64,000 nt of DNA, taken from the NCBI GenBank assembly GCA_947173495.1, contig CAMWFQ010000020.1, positions 1 through 64,000 on the forward strand. Direction: 5' to 3'. The position numbers and the translations under genes were made by a program. Source of the stretch: an uncultured Lachnospiraceae bacterium. Its GTDB lineage: Bacteria > Bacillota > Clostridia > Lachnospirales > Lachnospiraceae. The number at the start of each line of letters is the position of its first letter. Positions within the stretch are counted from its first letter, which is position 1. The notes below the pieces were generated by a model that did no database searches, was not told the DNA's origin, and saw only the letters and a program-made list of their open reading frames with translations. Of the stretch, positions 17,520 to 26,067 are shown in pieces.

Positions 17520-19949
17520 ATGGGAAAAGAATTTTATCAGAATATTCATAAAAATGAAACTACAGATTCCGATGAAAAAAGACGGAGGAACCCCAAAAGA
17601 AGAAACCGCATCATCGGTATAGCAGCACTTGGTCTGTTGCTTGCGGCTTGCGGTGCACCGTCAGGAAAAGCGGAAGAGATGCAAGGTGCTGAAACAAAGG
17701 AAGAGGCACAAAGCGCTGAAACAAAGGAAGAGGCGAAAGAGTGGCCAGAGGAGCATGACAGCTGCGGGGTGCAGGAGCTTGGCGGATATCTGTATGAATA
17801 TACTTCCGTAAGCCCTTATGCCAGCGCGGAAATCATGATAAAGGATTATGAGGGGGAAAAGCTGGAAACCGAGTGGGATGAGCCGTCGGCTTTTCGGTTT
17901 ACGGGAGAGGCGGATGTGACATGGCGGTTTTATAATTCTCTTGCGGAAATGGAGACAGCGTTAAACGATACGGGCATGCAGAAAACAGATGAGGATCCGC
18001 TTTGTTTTCTGTACTATACCTTCCCCATGACGGAAGACGACCATGCACTCGATCTGTACCAGATTCTGAAGAGCGAATTTGATATGAAAGAACATCCCCT
18101 GACGGCATGGAGCGCGGACAACGGGAAGCTGTTTTACTATATACAGGAAACGCTGGAAGAGGAGGAAGGCTATGAGTTTTCCTGTCTGTACCACCGAAAC
18201 TCCAGGATCAATCTTTATGTGAAGGATCGGACGGCATATGGACTTACTCTGTTGAACGCGCCGACGGAAGGCGACGACGAAACTCTGGAATATGTGTTTC
18301 AGGATGTTTTCCAACGTTACGGTGATTTGGGGAGCGGCTGGGGGCTGGATGAGGAAACCCTGTACTGGATCGATCATGATGAGCGGCTGACCGAGCTGGA
18401 GGATCCGAAGCGCAGATTTCTGGAGGTTCGTGGAATTGATGAGAATTGGGAATCTGCCGGGGACGAAGGGATCATGCGGTATTTTGGTCTGCTTGTGGAG
18501 GCGGATTATGAGCTGCCTCTTACGGAGAACGGCAGGATGCTTTCCCTGCACTTTTCACTGGCGAAGGATGATGAGGAGGAAGGAGCTTCTTTTTCCGATT
18601 ATATATATGATCTCAGGAAAGATTCCATTATTTCCGCCGCCAGGTCTCTGACGGAAAGCGAAGATGAGACTTCCGGGGATGAAAAAGAAATGTCTGCAAA
18701 GGAAGAGGATACGGAACTCCGCTATTATCTCCTGAACGGCTTTTGTATGGACGAACCCTATGACATGACAGTGACGGATGTGGAGACCGGTGAGGTGCTG
18801 CAGGAGCGCAGGATATCTCTGAGTATTGAGCTACCGGATACCATCACTTATCCGGACTTAAACGGTGACGGCTATGCAGATATGCGGGTTGGCGCGCCAG
18901 TTCATGAGAGTGGTGCAAAAGCGGCGGAGGAAGATTATACGCCGCCCTCTTATCTGCTTTGGGATCCTCGGACAGAACAGTTTGAGCGCAAGACGGAAAA
19001 AGAGGTGGCGAACAGCAGGCGTGCAGTGGCAAATGGATTAACGGAGGAAGAGCAGGAGGAAAAGACCAAGCGGGAAAGAAGAGATCCGTTTGCGCCGATG
19101 CAGGAGCTGCCGGAGCAGGCTGATCCGGAGGACTATATCAGGCTCGCAGGCGACGAAAAGCTGGAATATGAGGTGCAGGAAGGAGACAGCCTCTGGCGGA
19201 TCAGCGAACGTGTTTACGGAACCGGATACGAGTGGACGACAATCGTGCGGGCCGATGATGCGCCGAAGAATCCGAATTATCTGCCGGCAGGCGAGATGGT
19301 ATTGATACCGGAGATTTTCTATATTTGTAAAGACCCGTATTCCAGGGGAGGCTTGTGTTCCGAGGGGAGTTTTCAGATGGAACAGCCGGATGGGTTTGCC
19401 CATTATTTCCTGAATGGCGATGTGACTTACAGGCCCTGGGAGGAAGAGAACCAGATATACAGTCTGCCGGTAACGAATCCCACAGGGAAAAATCCTTTCC
19501 ATAAACAGGAGGATTGGGAAGCATTTCAGGCGGAGGCGATACGCTGCAGCGAAGAGCTTTGTCCGGGAAGGGTGTTGAATCCCACCTTTGAAAAGAGCCA
19601 TATGGAGGATGGCTGCGACCTGTACGGGTACTATTTTGAGTATGACACAGGGGAAGAAATTCTGGAGTATGTGGATTTCTTTAAGTTTGGAAAAGACAAT
19701 ATGTCGGAAGTAATCGGCGTGCGCGAGCAGGAGCCGAACACTGTGCTGGTGAATACCGTCCGCTATATGGCGGCCAGTTTCACCGATTATGGCGGCAAGC
19801 CGGGCATGGGCTGGGGCGATGGCGCAATCCCCAACGTGGGTGCGGATCAATGGGAGTACCCTTACCTTCATAATCTGTTTGAAGCGGCGAAGGAGCAATT
19901 TGAAAATTCCGGTGATGCTGCAGAAGAATCGGCTGCGGGAGGCTCATAG
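17520..19949 (+). CDS. LysM-domain lipoprotein, large, function unknown
   Basis: An 809-residue protein. A charged 33-residue N-terminus precedes a hydrophobic stretch ending in the lipobox LLLAAC, so it is probably a lipoprotein. After it a near-perfect repeat (GAETKEEAQ / SAETKEEAK) forms a short acidic linker. Most of the protein is acidic and not recognised. A LysM domain lies near residues 545-595 (VQEGDSLWRISERVYG ... PAGEMVLIPE), which suggests peptidoglycan binding. The ATG has GGAAGGAAA upstream and a TATAAT (17491-17496) without a convincing -35. It is not obviously linked to its neighbours. Confidence 0.75.
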   Translation: MGKEFYQNIHKNETTDSDEKRRRNPKRRNRIIGIAALGLLLAACGAPSGKAEEMQGAETKEEAQSAETKEEAKEWPEEHDSCGVQELGGYLYEYTSVSPYASAEIMIKDYEGEKLETEWDEPSAFRFTGEADVTWRFYNSLAEMETALNDTGMQKTDEDPLCFLYYTFPMTEDDHALDLYQILKSEFDMKEHPLTAWSADNGKLFYYIQETLEEEEGYEFSCLYHRNSRINLYVKDRTAYGLTLLNAPTEGDDETLEYVFQDVFQRYGDLGSGWGLDEETLYWIDHDERLTELEDPKRRFLEVRGIDENWESAGDEGIMRYFGLLVEADYELPLTENGRMLSLHFSLAKDDEEEGASFSDYIYDLRKDSIISAARSLTESEDETSGDEKEMSAKEEDTELRYYLLNGFCMDEPYDMTVTDVETGEVLQERRISLSIELPDTITYPDLNGDGYADMRVGAPVHESGAKAAEEDYTPPSYLLWDPRTEQFERKTEKEVANSRRAVANGLTEEEQEEKTKRERRDPFAPMQELPEQADPEDYIRLAGDEKLEYEVQEGDSLWRISERVYGTGYEWTTIVRADDAPKNPNYLPAGEMVLIPEIFYICKDPYSRGGLCSEGSFQMEQPDGFAHYFLNGDVTYRPWEEENQIYSLPVTNPTGKNPFHKQEDWEAFQAEAIRCSEELCPGRVLNPTFEKSHMEDGCDLYGYYFEYDTGEEILEYVDFFKFGKDNMSEVIGVREQEPNTVLVNTVRYMAASFTDYGGKPGMGWGDGAIPNVGADQWEYPYLHNLFEAAKEQFENSGDAAEESAAGGS

Positions 19950-19983
19950 GTATTATAATATTGCAAGCAAAAAAGTGATCGAA

Positions 19984-20103
19984 ATGATTTCACTGGAATT
20001 TATCCGGGCAGCTTATAGAGGTTTGCACGATCTGGATTTGGATCTGGCAGTGAGAAAGGCAGGTGAGCAGATTGACAAAAAGAAAAATAATATGTTTTCA
20101 TAA
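19984..20103 (+). CDS. Possible 39-residue ORF upstream of the NADAR gene, unknown
   Basis: The ATG at 19984 opens a 39-residue reading frame (MISLEFIRAAYRG...) that overlaps the NADAR gene by about 40 bp. The peptide looks amphipathic and protein-like, but there is no clear ribosome site. It may be the remnant of a longer gene cut off near 19950, or a small partner of the NADAR protein. I do not recognise it. A TATAAT at 19954-19959 could be a promoter for this pair. Confidence 0.3.
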   Translation: MISLEFIRAAYRGLHDLDLDLAVRKAGEQIDKKKNNMFS

Positions 20104-20554
20104 TCCGGATGAAGAAAACGGTTATCTGAGTAATTGGTATCTGTCAGAATTTCAGATAAACAATCTATCTTTTTCTTCTATGGAACAGTACATGATGTAT
20201 AGAAAAGCAAGTCTGTTTGAAGATAAAGCAATTGCTGGTGAAATTATGATGACCAGTAATGTGGGTAAAATCAAAGCGCTTGGAAGAAAGGTTTCCGGGT
20301 ACAGCGACCTGGTGTGGAATGGTCTGCGTCAGGTGGTTGTCTATAATGGATTGCTCGAAAAATTCAAACAAAATGAAGAGTTGAGAAAGAAGTTGCTTGC
20401 CACAGGGAATTCAGTACTGGCAGAATGTGCAGTAATGGATAAGATCTGGGGAATTGGATTAGGCATGAAAGATGAAAACAGATTTGATATGAGCAAATGG
20501 ACGGGACAGAATCTGTTGGGCTTTACGCTTATGGAGATAAGGGAGCAATTATGA
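20063..20554 (+). CDS. NADAR-family protein (ADP-ribose N-glycosidase fold, YbiA-like)
   Basis: A 163-residue NADAR domain protein. Family motifs are the N-terminal YLSNWYLSEF, SMEQYMMYRKA with the conserved Glu-Gln and Lys-Ala, and the C-terminal WGIGLGM. The start may be GTG at 20063 or TTG at 20072, the latter with AGGTGA five bases upstream. YbiA-type proteins hydrolyse N-glycosidic bonds; other NADAR proteins reverse guanine ADP-ribosylation as antitoxins of DarT1. No DarT toxin is recognised next door. A macrodomain and sirtuin 15 kb downstream also handle ADP-ribose. Confidence 0.8.
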   Translation: MSRLTKRKIICFHNPDEENGYLSNWYLSEFQINNLSFSSMEQYMMYRKASLFEDKAIAGEIMMTSNVGKIKALGRKVSGYSDLVWNGLRQVVVYNGLLEKFKQNEELRKKLLATGNSVLAECAVMDKIWGIGLGMKDENRFDMSKWTGQNLLGFTLMEIREQL

Positions 20555-20578
20555 GCATATCAGTTATCGGCGGGGCGG

Positions 20579-20734
20579 ATGGCGATGGTCATGTTGCATC
20601 TGCAGATTTTGCAGGAGGAGAAGTATCTGCTTACGGTATTTGGCAGTGAATATGCAGAATATAAGAGAGGTACCGGCCGATATTTCGGGCGCAGGGGAAC
20701 GAAGGAGAAAGAGAATGGAGTCAAAGAATGTTGA
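20579..20734 (+). pseudogene. C-terminal remnant of an isoprenylcysteine-methyltransferase-like protein
   Basis: The frame from 20579 encodes 51 residues, of which LQEEKYLLTVFGSEYAEYKR closely resembles the conserved C-terminus of isoprenylcysteine carboxyl methyltransferase (ICMT)-like membrane proteins (EEE..L...FG..Y..Y). The membrane helices that should precede it are absent, and the frame runs into the start of the DUF262 gene. It therefore reads as the tail of a deleted gene. Assignment rests on motif memory, not a search. Confidence 0.5.
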
Positions 20735-22505
20735 CAGCAAGGTCTACCCTTTAAAGGAGCTTTTCGCAGATAAGTTCAGTGTTGACTTTTACCAGAGGGA
20801 ATATGTGTGGCAGAAAAAGCATATGGAAGACCTGATCCGGGACTTATCTACAGAATTCTTAAAGAACTGGAAGGAAGATCATGCGCTTGCAAAGGTAAGC
20901 GAATATGATCCTTATTACATGGGAGAAATTGTCCTTTCTACCAGGAGCGGACAGCGTAGCTCCATTATCGATGGCCAGCAGAGAATTACTACTCTGACGC
21001 TTTTGCTGATCTATCTTGTGAAAAAGTACGGGAATGTGCCGGGATTCCCCAAAGGTGAACTGGATCTACTGATCTATTCAGACTATTACGGGCAGATGAT
21101 GTTTAATCTTGAAATCGACGAGAGAAAGGCATGCATGCTGTCCTTATACCAGAATGGAAGCTATACAGTCAAAAATGAAGATCCCGTATCAGTGGTAAAT
21201 CTGGTAGAGCGGTATGAGGATATTGAGGAGTGCTGGAATGACCAGATTACGCAGAAGAATATTGTCAGCTTTGCTTATTGGCTCAAGGAAAAGGTTGTTT
21301 TTTCCAAGGTATGGACCAATAATGATGAATTTGCCTATGTGATATTTGAAACCATGAATGACAGGGGAATTTCGCTGACACAGGTTGAGATGCTCCGCAG
21401 CTTTCTGCTTGCCAATATCGATAAGGCCGACAGGGATAAAGCGATGAGGGATTTTGATGCTGTGGTGAAAAGACTTATGAACATCAGGCTCAAATCCAAA
21501 GCTGAATTCGAGTTTTTCAAGGTGTTCTTCAGAGGGCATTATGCAGAGGATCTCTCCCAGAGCAAAAACAGCAATTCCGACTTTCAGAGGATCGGAAAAG
21601 AATTTCATCGGTGGGTGCGGGACAAAAGTGAAATGCTGGGACTGAAGGCTTCTGCCGATTTTATGGACTTTATTGACAGAATTAAATATTTTGCCGGCGT
21701 ATACGAAATCATTAACAAACTGATTTCAGACAGGGATACAAAGGAATATCTGTATCTGATTGTCAACAGCGATTATGGATTTACACTGCAGCCCGCATTA
21801 CTTTTGGCATCGGTGTGTTATAACGATACTAAGAATGTAATCGAGAAAAAGATAAAGATCACTTCAAAATATATTACAAAGGTATTGTCCTGGCGGGTGT
21901 GGAATCACTGGATGATATCCCAGAGTTCCATGGAAGCCCCGATCTATGAGCTTTGCAAAAAGGTCAGGGGAATGGACGCCGGTCAGCTGCAGGTATTTTT
22001 TGACTCTGAACCGATAGATTTGCCCGCGCTTAACAATGCCCCAACCTTAAACCAGCAGAACAGACAGAGGATTAAGGTGCTGCTGGCGCTGATCACGGAA
22101 ATCGTGGCCGGAGAGTCAGGGGAATCGGATTATATCCTTAATAAGAGTAACATTGAAATTGAGCATATATGGGCAGATCATTATGACTGGTTCAGGACGG
22201 AATTTACCAACGAAACGGAATTTGCCAATGTCCGAAACGGAATCGGAGACCTTTTGCTTTTGCCCAAAAGCTTCAATGCCTCATATGGCGATGCCGGGTA
22301 TGCGGCAAAGCTTCCTCAGTATTTTTCCCAGAATATCCTTGCCCAGACATTATGTGACAGGAAATACCAGAATAATCCGGGATTTTTGGATTTTAAGAAA
22401 AACAGTAAGCTGGAATTTAAACCCTACAGCGATTTTACCAGAAAAGCAGTGAGCGAGAGGGCGGAATTGTATAAGTCGATTCTGGAATGGAACTGGAGAA
22501 AATGA
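20715..22505 (+). CDS. DUF262/DUF1524 protein (GmrSD-like nuclease)
   Basis: A 596-residue protein. The DUF262 domain has QREYVWQ (residues 27-33) and the nucleotide-binding IIDGQQRITT (84-93). The C-terminal DUF1524 part has IEHIWADH, a variant of the LEHIMPQ His-Me nuclease motif, and IGDLLLLPKSFNAS. Family members restrict modified DNA (GmrSD) or act in BREX and other phage defence. GAAGGAGA precedes the ATG at 20715; an in-frame ATG-less extension to 20640 was rejected. It is flanked by gene debris and lies next to a restriction-modification locus, so a defence role is likely. Confidence 0.82.
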   Translation: MESKNVDSKVYPLKELFADKFSVDFYQREYVWQKKHMEDLIRDLSTEFLKNWKEDHALAKVSEYDPYYMGEIVLSTRSGQRSSIIDGQQRITTLTLLLIYLVKKYGNVPGFPKGELDLLIYSDYYGQMMFNLEIDERKACMLSLYQNGSYTVKNEDPVSVVNLVERYEDIEECWNDQITQKNIVSFAYWLKEKVVFSKVWTNNDEFAYVIFETMNDRGISLTQVEMLRSFLLANIDKADRDKAMRDFDAVVKRLMNIRLKSKAEFEFFKVFFRGHYAEDLSQSKNSNSDFQRIGKEFHRWVRDKSEMLGLKASADFMDFIDRIKYFAGVYEIINKLISDRDTKEYLYLIVNSDYGFTLQPALLLASVCYNDTKNVIEKKIKITSKYITKVLSWRVWNHWMISQSSMEAPIYELCKKVRGMDAGQLQVFFDSEPIDLPALNNAPTLNQQNRQRIKVLLALITEIVAGESGESDYILNKSNIEIEHIWADHYDWFRTEFTNETEFANVRNGIGDLLLLPKSFNASYGDAGYAAKLPQYFSQNILAQTLCDRKYQNNPGFLDFKKNSKLEFKPYSDFTRKAVSERAELYKSILEWNWRK

Positions 22506-23173
22506 TGATGAAAGCCGTAATCTTCGATATGTATGAAACGCTTATAACTCTTTTGGAAGCCCCGCCGTATTTTGGGGCGCAAATGGCGGCTGATGCGGGA
22601 ATAGCTGAGGACAGATTTCAGGAGCTGTGGAGGCCGACGGAAAAAGACAGAACCATCGGGAAAGTATCTCTGGAGGAGATTCTTGAAAGGATCCTGCGGG
22701 AAAATAAATGCTTTTCCGAAAATTTGCTCCACAGGATGGTTGCGAAACGTATTCGTTTCAAGGAAGAAGCCTTCTGTCATTTACATAAAGAGATTATTCC
22801 CATGCTGAATTTATTGCAAGAAAAGGGAATACGGATCGGCCTGATCAGCAACTGCTATTCAGAGGAGGCAATAGTCATCAGAAAAAGTATTCTGTATCCT
22901 TACTTTGACGCGCCGTGCCTTTCCTATGAAGAAGGCATGCAGAAGCCTGACCCGGCAATCTATCAGAGATGTCTGGACAAATTAAAGGTTCAGGCAGAGG
23001 AATGCCTGTATGCAGGGGATGGCGGAAGCGGGGAGCTGGAAGCGGCAAAGAAGGCGGGTATGAAGGCCGTACAGGTGGTATGGTATCTGAAAGAAAACAC
23101 TGTGCTCCCTTCAGGAAGAAAGGCTGAATTTGAACAGGTGGAAAGTCCTATGGAGATTTTGAAGTTTATCTGA
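22505..23173 (+). CDS. HAD-superfamily hydrolase
   Basis: A 222-residue HAD phosphatase. Motif I is VIFDMYETL with the nucleophile Asp, motif II LISNCYS, motif III Lys in GMQKPDPAIYQ, and motif IV AGDGGSGEL. Three consecutive ATG codons overlap the preceding stop; with GGAG at 22495 the ATG at 22505 or 22508 is best spaced. Substrate is unknown. It may be co-transcribed with the DUF262 gene by overlap, though functionally unrelated. Confidence 0.85.
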   Translation: MMKAVIFDMYETLITLLEAPPYFGAQMAADAGIAEDRFQELWRPTEKDRTIGKVSLEEILERILRENKCFSENLLHRMVAKRIRFKEEAFCHLHKEIIPMLNLLQEKGIRIGLISNCYSEEAIVIRKSILYPYFDAPCLSYEEGMQKPDPAIYQRCLDKLKVQAEECLYAGDGGSGELEAAKKAGMKAVQVVWYLKENTVLPSGRKAEFEQVESPMEILKFI

Positions 23174-23224
23174 ATGGTAAGATGTGTTTTCGGATCATCG
23201 ACAGCAAAAAAGGAAAGGGGAATT

Positions 23225-24154
23225 ATGATCATAACAGTAACCATGAACCCGGCCATTGACAAAACCGTCGAGATAGACACCCTTCACCCCGGAGGCCTGA
23301 ATCGGATCACAAAGGTCAGGTATGACGCCGGAGGAAAAGGCATCAACGTATCCAAAACACTCCGTGAGCTTGGCTGCGAGAGCATTGCCACGGGATTTCT
23401 CTGTGGGAGTACCGGCCGGATGATAGAGGAGGTTCTGGATAAGAAAGGGATACGTCATGATTTTTTGTGGGGAGAGGGAGAAACCAGAACCAATACCAAG
23501 GTTTGCGACAGGAACGGCAGGATCACCGAGTTGAACGAGCCGGGTCCCCTGATGGGGGAAGAGCAGATTAGACAGCTTTTGGAAAAGATCGAAAAATATG
23601 CGGGGAAAGGGACGTTGTTCGTTCTTTCGGGAAGTGTTTCTTCAAATATGGGTAAGGATATTTATGGAAGAATCATTTATCTGGCACATGAAAAAGGAGC
23701 CTCCGTCCTTTTGGATGCGGATGGAGAGCTTTTGAGACAGGGACTGCCGCAAAAACCGGATATCATCAAACCAAACCGGGCAGAGCTGGAGGAATACTGC
23801 GGCAGCAGTTCTTCGATGCCCACAGATAAAATCCTGAAAGCGGCGAGGGAGATACAGAACAAAGGAACAGGAACGGTTCTGGTCTCCATGGGAGAGGAAG
23901 GCGCGCTCCTGGTAAAAGGAAACTATGCGGCGTTTTCTCCGGCATTGTCTGTGGAGGTTCATTCCACCGTAGGAGCAGGAGACGCCATGGCGGCGGCACT
24001 GGCCTGTGCATGGGACAGAGGTCTTTCGGAAGAAGAGACCTTCCGGCTCTGCATGGCTGCTGCGGCAGGAGCAGTCATGACGGTGGGGACCAGGCCGTCG
24101 GAGAGGAAGACTGTAGATGCTTTCATGAAAAAAGTGGTTATTCATAAATTGTAA
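23225..24154 (+). CDS. 1-phosphofructokinase family (PfkB) kinase
   Basis: A 309-residue kinase with ITVTMNPAIDKTVEID at the N-terminus, KVRYDAGGKGINVSKTL, and STVGAGDAMAAAL carrying the catalytic GAGD Asp. These are typical of FruK/LacC enzymes that phosphorylate fructose 1-phosphate or tagatose 6-phosphate. AAAGGGGAA precedes the ATG at 23225. No fructose PTS or DeoR-type regulator is adjacent, so it is an orphan copy; assignment between FruK and LacC is open. Confidence 0.85.
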   Translation: MIITVTMNPAIDKTVEIDTLHPGGLNRITKVRYDAGGKGINVSKTLRELGCESIATGFLCGSTGRMIEEVLDKKGIRHDFLWGEGETRTNTKVCDRNGRITELNEPGPLMGEEQIRQLLEKIEKYAGKGTLFVLSGSVSSNMGKDIYGRIIYLAHEKGASVLLDADGELLRQGLPQKPDIIKPNRAELEEYCGSSSSMPTDKILKAAREIQNKGTGTVLVSMGEEGALLVKGNYAAFSPALSVEVHSTVGAGDAMAAALACAWDRGLSEEETFRLCMAAAAGAVMTVGTRPSERKTVDAFMKKVVIHKL

Positions 24155-24182
24155 AGCCGGAGGATAGACACAGCCGAAAAGC

Positions 24183-24818
24183 TTATTGCAAAAGCCCCAT
24201 ACGGCTGACAATATCCGCCCAGGCTTCATCATCGATCTCCTCATTGCCATAGAGCTTCCGGATATCATTCTCCGTAATCTGACGAATAACACGGCAGGGA
24301 TTTCCGGCGGCTACAGACCAGGAGGGAATATCCTTTGTAACCACGCTTCCGGCTCCGATGACCACATTATCGCCGATATGGACGCCGGGACAGACTACGG
24401 TATTTCCGCCGAGTCAGACATTATCTCCTATGGTCACCTCTTTTCCGTATTCATAGGCGGAATTGCGGCTGAGCGGATGAATGGGATGTCCTGCAGTATA
24501 AATTGCCACATTGGGAGCCATCTGACAGTAATCTCCGATTTTGACCCGGGCAACATCCAGAATGGTACAGTTATAATTGGCAAAGAAATTTTTCCCCACT
24601 TCAATGTGGCTTCCGTAATCGCAGTAAAACGGCGGGTTAATAAAGGCATTTTCCGATTTCCCCAGCAGATCCTTTACTGCCGCTGCAATCCCGGCCGAAT
24701 CGGCGCGATCCATAAAATTTAGTTTCTGCAGTTTCTTTTTGCATATCTGCATTTCTTCAAAAACACTTTCATCCGCAATGTATGCTATCTGGGCATCTCT
24801 GCGCTCTTTGTTTGTCAT
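24183..24818 (-). pseudogene. Sugar O-acetyltransferase (Maa/LacA-like), broken by a nonsense codon
   Basis: The frame from 24818 encodes an N-terminal Mac domain and left-handed beta-helix hexapeptides (YCDYGSHIEVGKNFFANYNC, catalytic His in TAGHPIHP), but it meets TGA at 24416-24414 after IGDNV. The same frame then continues without frameshift as LGGNTVVCPGV...GAGSVVTKDIP to 24183. The family has Trp at this site (IGDNVWLGGN), so one TGG to TGA change explains the break. The intact product would be about 211 residues. The rest of the sequence looks undamaged, suggesting a recent mutation or a sequencing error. An AAGGAGG site precedes the start. Confidence 0.85.
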
Positions 24819-24949
24819 GATTTCTGCCTCCTTTTTCAGACTACCGTAATTATAATAAGCGGAACCGGAAAAAGCTATAAGAAAATAAGAAATACTTACA
24901 GAATAAATTTACAGGACAGTTTTTCATGGCATCTCTGCCGGATTTGCGG

Positions 24950-24955
24950 TATAAT
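24950..24955 (+). promoter_or_regulatory. Probable -10 element before the methyltransferase genes
   Basis: A perfect TATAAT lies at 24950-24955, about 100 bp before the first methyltransferase start. The -35 candidate at 17-bp spacing (around TGGCAT) is poor. The leader between is unremarkable. Confidence 0.4.
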
Positions 24956-25050
24956 CATAAACAATGCAAAAGGCAGTCTTTCGAACGTTTCAGGCAGAGC
25001 AGGGGATACGGAAGATCGGCTGCGGGATCGGAACAGGAGGATATTTCCCG

Positions 25051-26067
25051 ATGTATAACATAAGCAACAGGCGGTATACCGGCAGTAAATATAAGCTGCT
25101 TGACTGGATAGAGGAACTGATTCTTGAGAATTGTCCGGGAGAGAGCTTTTTTGACGTGTTTGCCGGAACGGGAACCGTGACGGACAGAATGAAAAAGCAT
25201 TACAGGAAAGTGATCATGAACGATTTTTTGTATTCCAATGAGATTATCTATAAAGCGTTTTATGGGAAGGAAGGCTTTGAGAGGGAGCGCCTGGAGAAAT
25301 ACAGAGCCGGGTTTCAGGCACTGGATCCGGAAAAGCTGGAAGAGAATTATTTTTCCGAGAATTTCGGGGATAAATTCTTTTCCCGGAAGGATGCCCTGCT
25401 GATCGGTGAGATCAGGGAGGAACTGGAAGCGTTAAAGGGAGTTTTATCGGACAGAGAATATTGTATACTGATAGCATCCCTGATTTATTCCATGGATAAG
25501 GTTGCCAATACCGTCGGACATTATGAGGCATACCGCAGAACAGGAGAGCTGGAAGATCGGTTTGTGTTTGAACTGATCCGGCCGGAGGAGCCCTCTGACA
25601 AGGTGGAAATCTACAGAGAGGATGCCAATCAGCTGGTCAGGAAAGTGAAGGCAGACATCGCATTCATCGATCCGCCCTACAACAGCAGGCAGTACAGCAG
25701 GTTTTACCATGTGCTTGAGAATGTGGTACAGTGGAAGAAGCCGGTGCTGACGGGCACAGCCCTTAAGCCGCCTGTAGAGAATATGAGCGATTACTGCCGG
25801 AATAAGGCGCCGGAGGTCTTTGCGGATCTGATCGAGAATATTGATGTGAAGTATATCATTGTCACGTACAATAATACCTACCACTCGAAAAGCTCTTCTT
25901 CCAGGAATAAGATCACATTAGAGGAGATAAAAGAAATTTTGTCACGCAGGGGGGCGACGGAAGTTTATGAGAAGAAGCACCCTTCCTTTAATGCGGGAAA
26001 GACAGACTTTGATGATCATAAAGAATATGTATTTATTACGAAAGCAGGTGCCGCAGGTGGAGGATGA
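25051..26067 (+). CDS. DNA adenine N6-methyltransferase (D12 class), first of the AlwI-type locus
   Basis: A 338-residue methyltransferase. The AdoMet motif FDVFAGTGT is at residues 35-42 and the catalytic DPPYNSRQY begins at Asp207. The N-terminal NRRYTGSKYKLLDWI is also typical. GGAGG lies ten bases before the ATG at 25051. An AlwI-like endonuclease lies 8 kb downstream. Since GGATC is asymmetric, two adenine methyltransferases, one per strand, are expected, and this gene and the next probably fill these roles; specificity is inferred from the endonuclease. Confidence 0.88.
   Translation: MYNISNRRYTGSKYKLLDWIEELILENCPGESFFDVFAGTGTVTDRMKKHYRKVIMNDFLYSNEIIYKAFYGKEGFERERLEKYRAGFQALDPEKLEENYFSENFGDKFFSRKDALLIGEIREELEALKGVLSDREYCILIASLIYSMDKVANTVGHYEAYRRTGELEDRFVFELIRPEEPSDKVEIYREDANQLVRKVKADIAFIDPPYNSRQYSRFYHVLENVVQWKKPVLTGTALKPPVENMSDYCRNKAPEVFADLIENIDVKYIIVTYNNTYHSKSSSSRNKITLEEIKEILSRRGATEVYEKKHPSFNAGKTDFDDHKEYVFITKAGAAGGG

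Noticed and set aside
23642-24292. A 216-codon minus-strand frame opposite the 1-phosphofructokinase-like gene
   Set aside because: Antisense to a well-supported PfkB gene; Arg/Ser/His-rich composition typical of a shadow frame.
24414-24416. TGA in the acetyltransferase as a recoded selenocysteine
   Set aside because: Family members have Trp here, no SECIS-like hairpin was evident just downstream, and a single TGG to TGA change is simpler.
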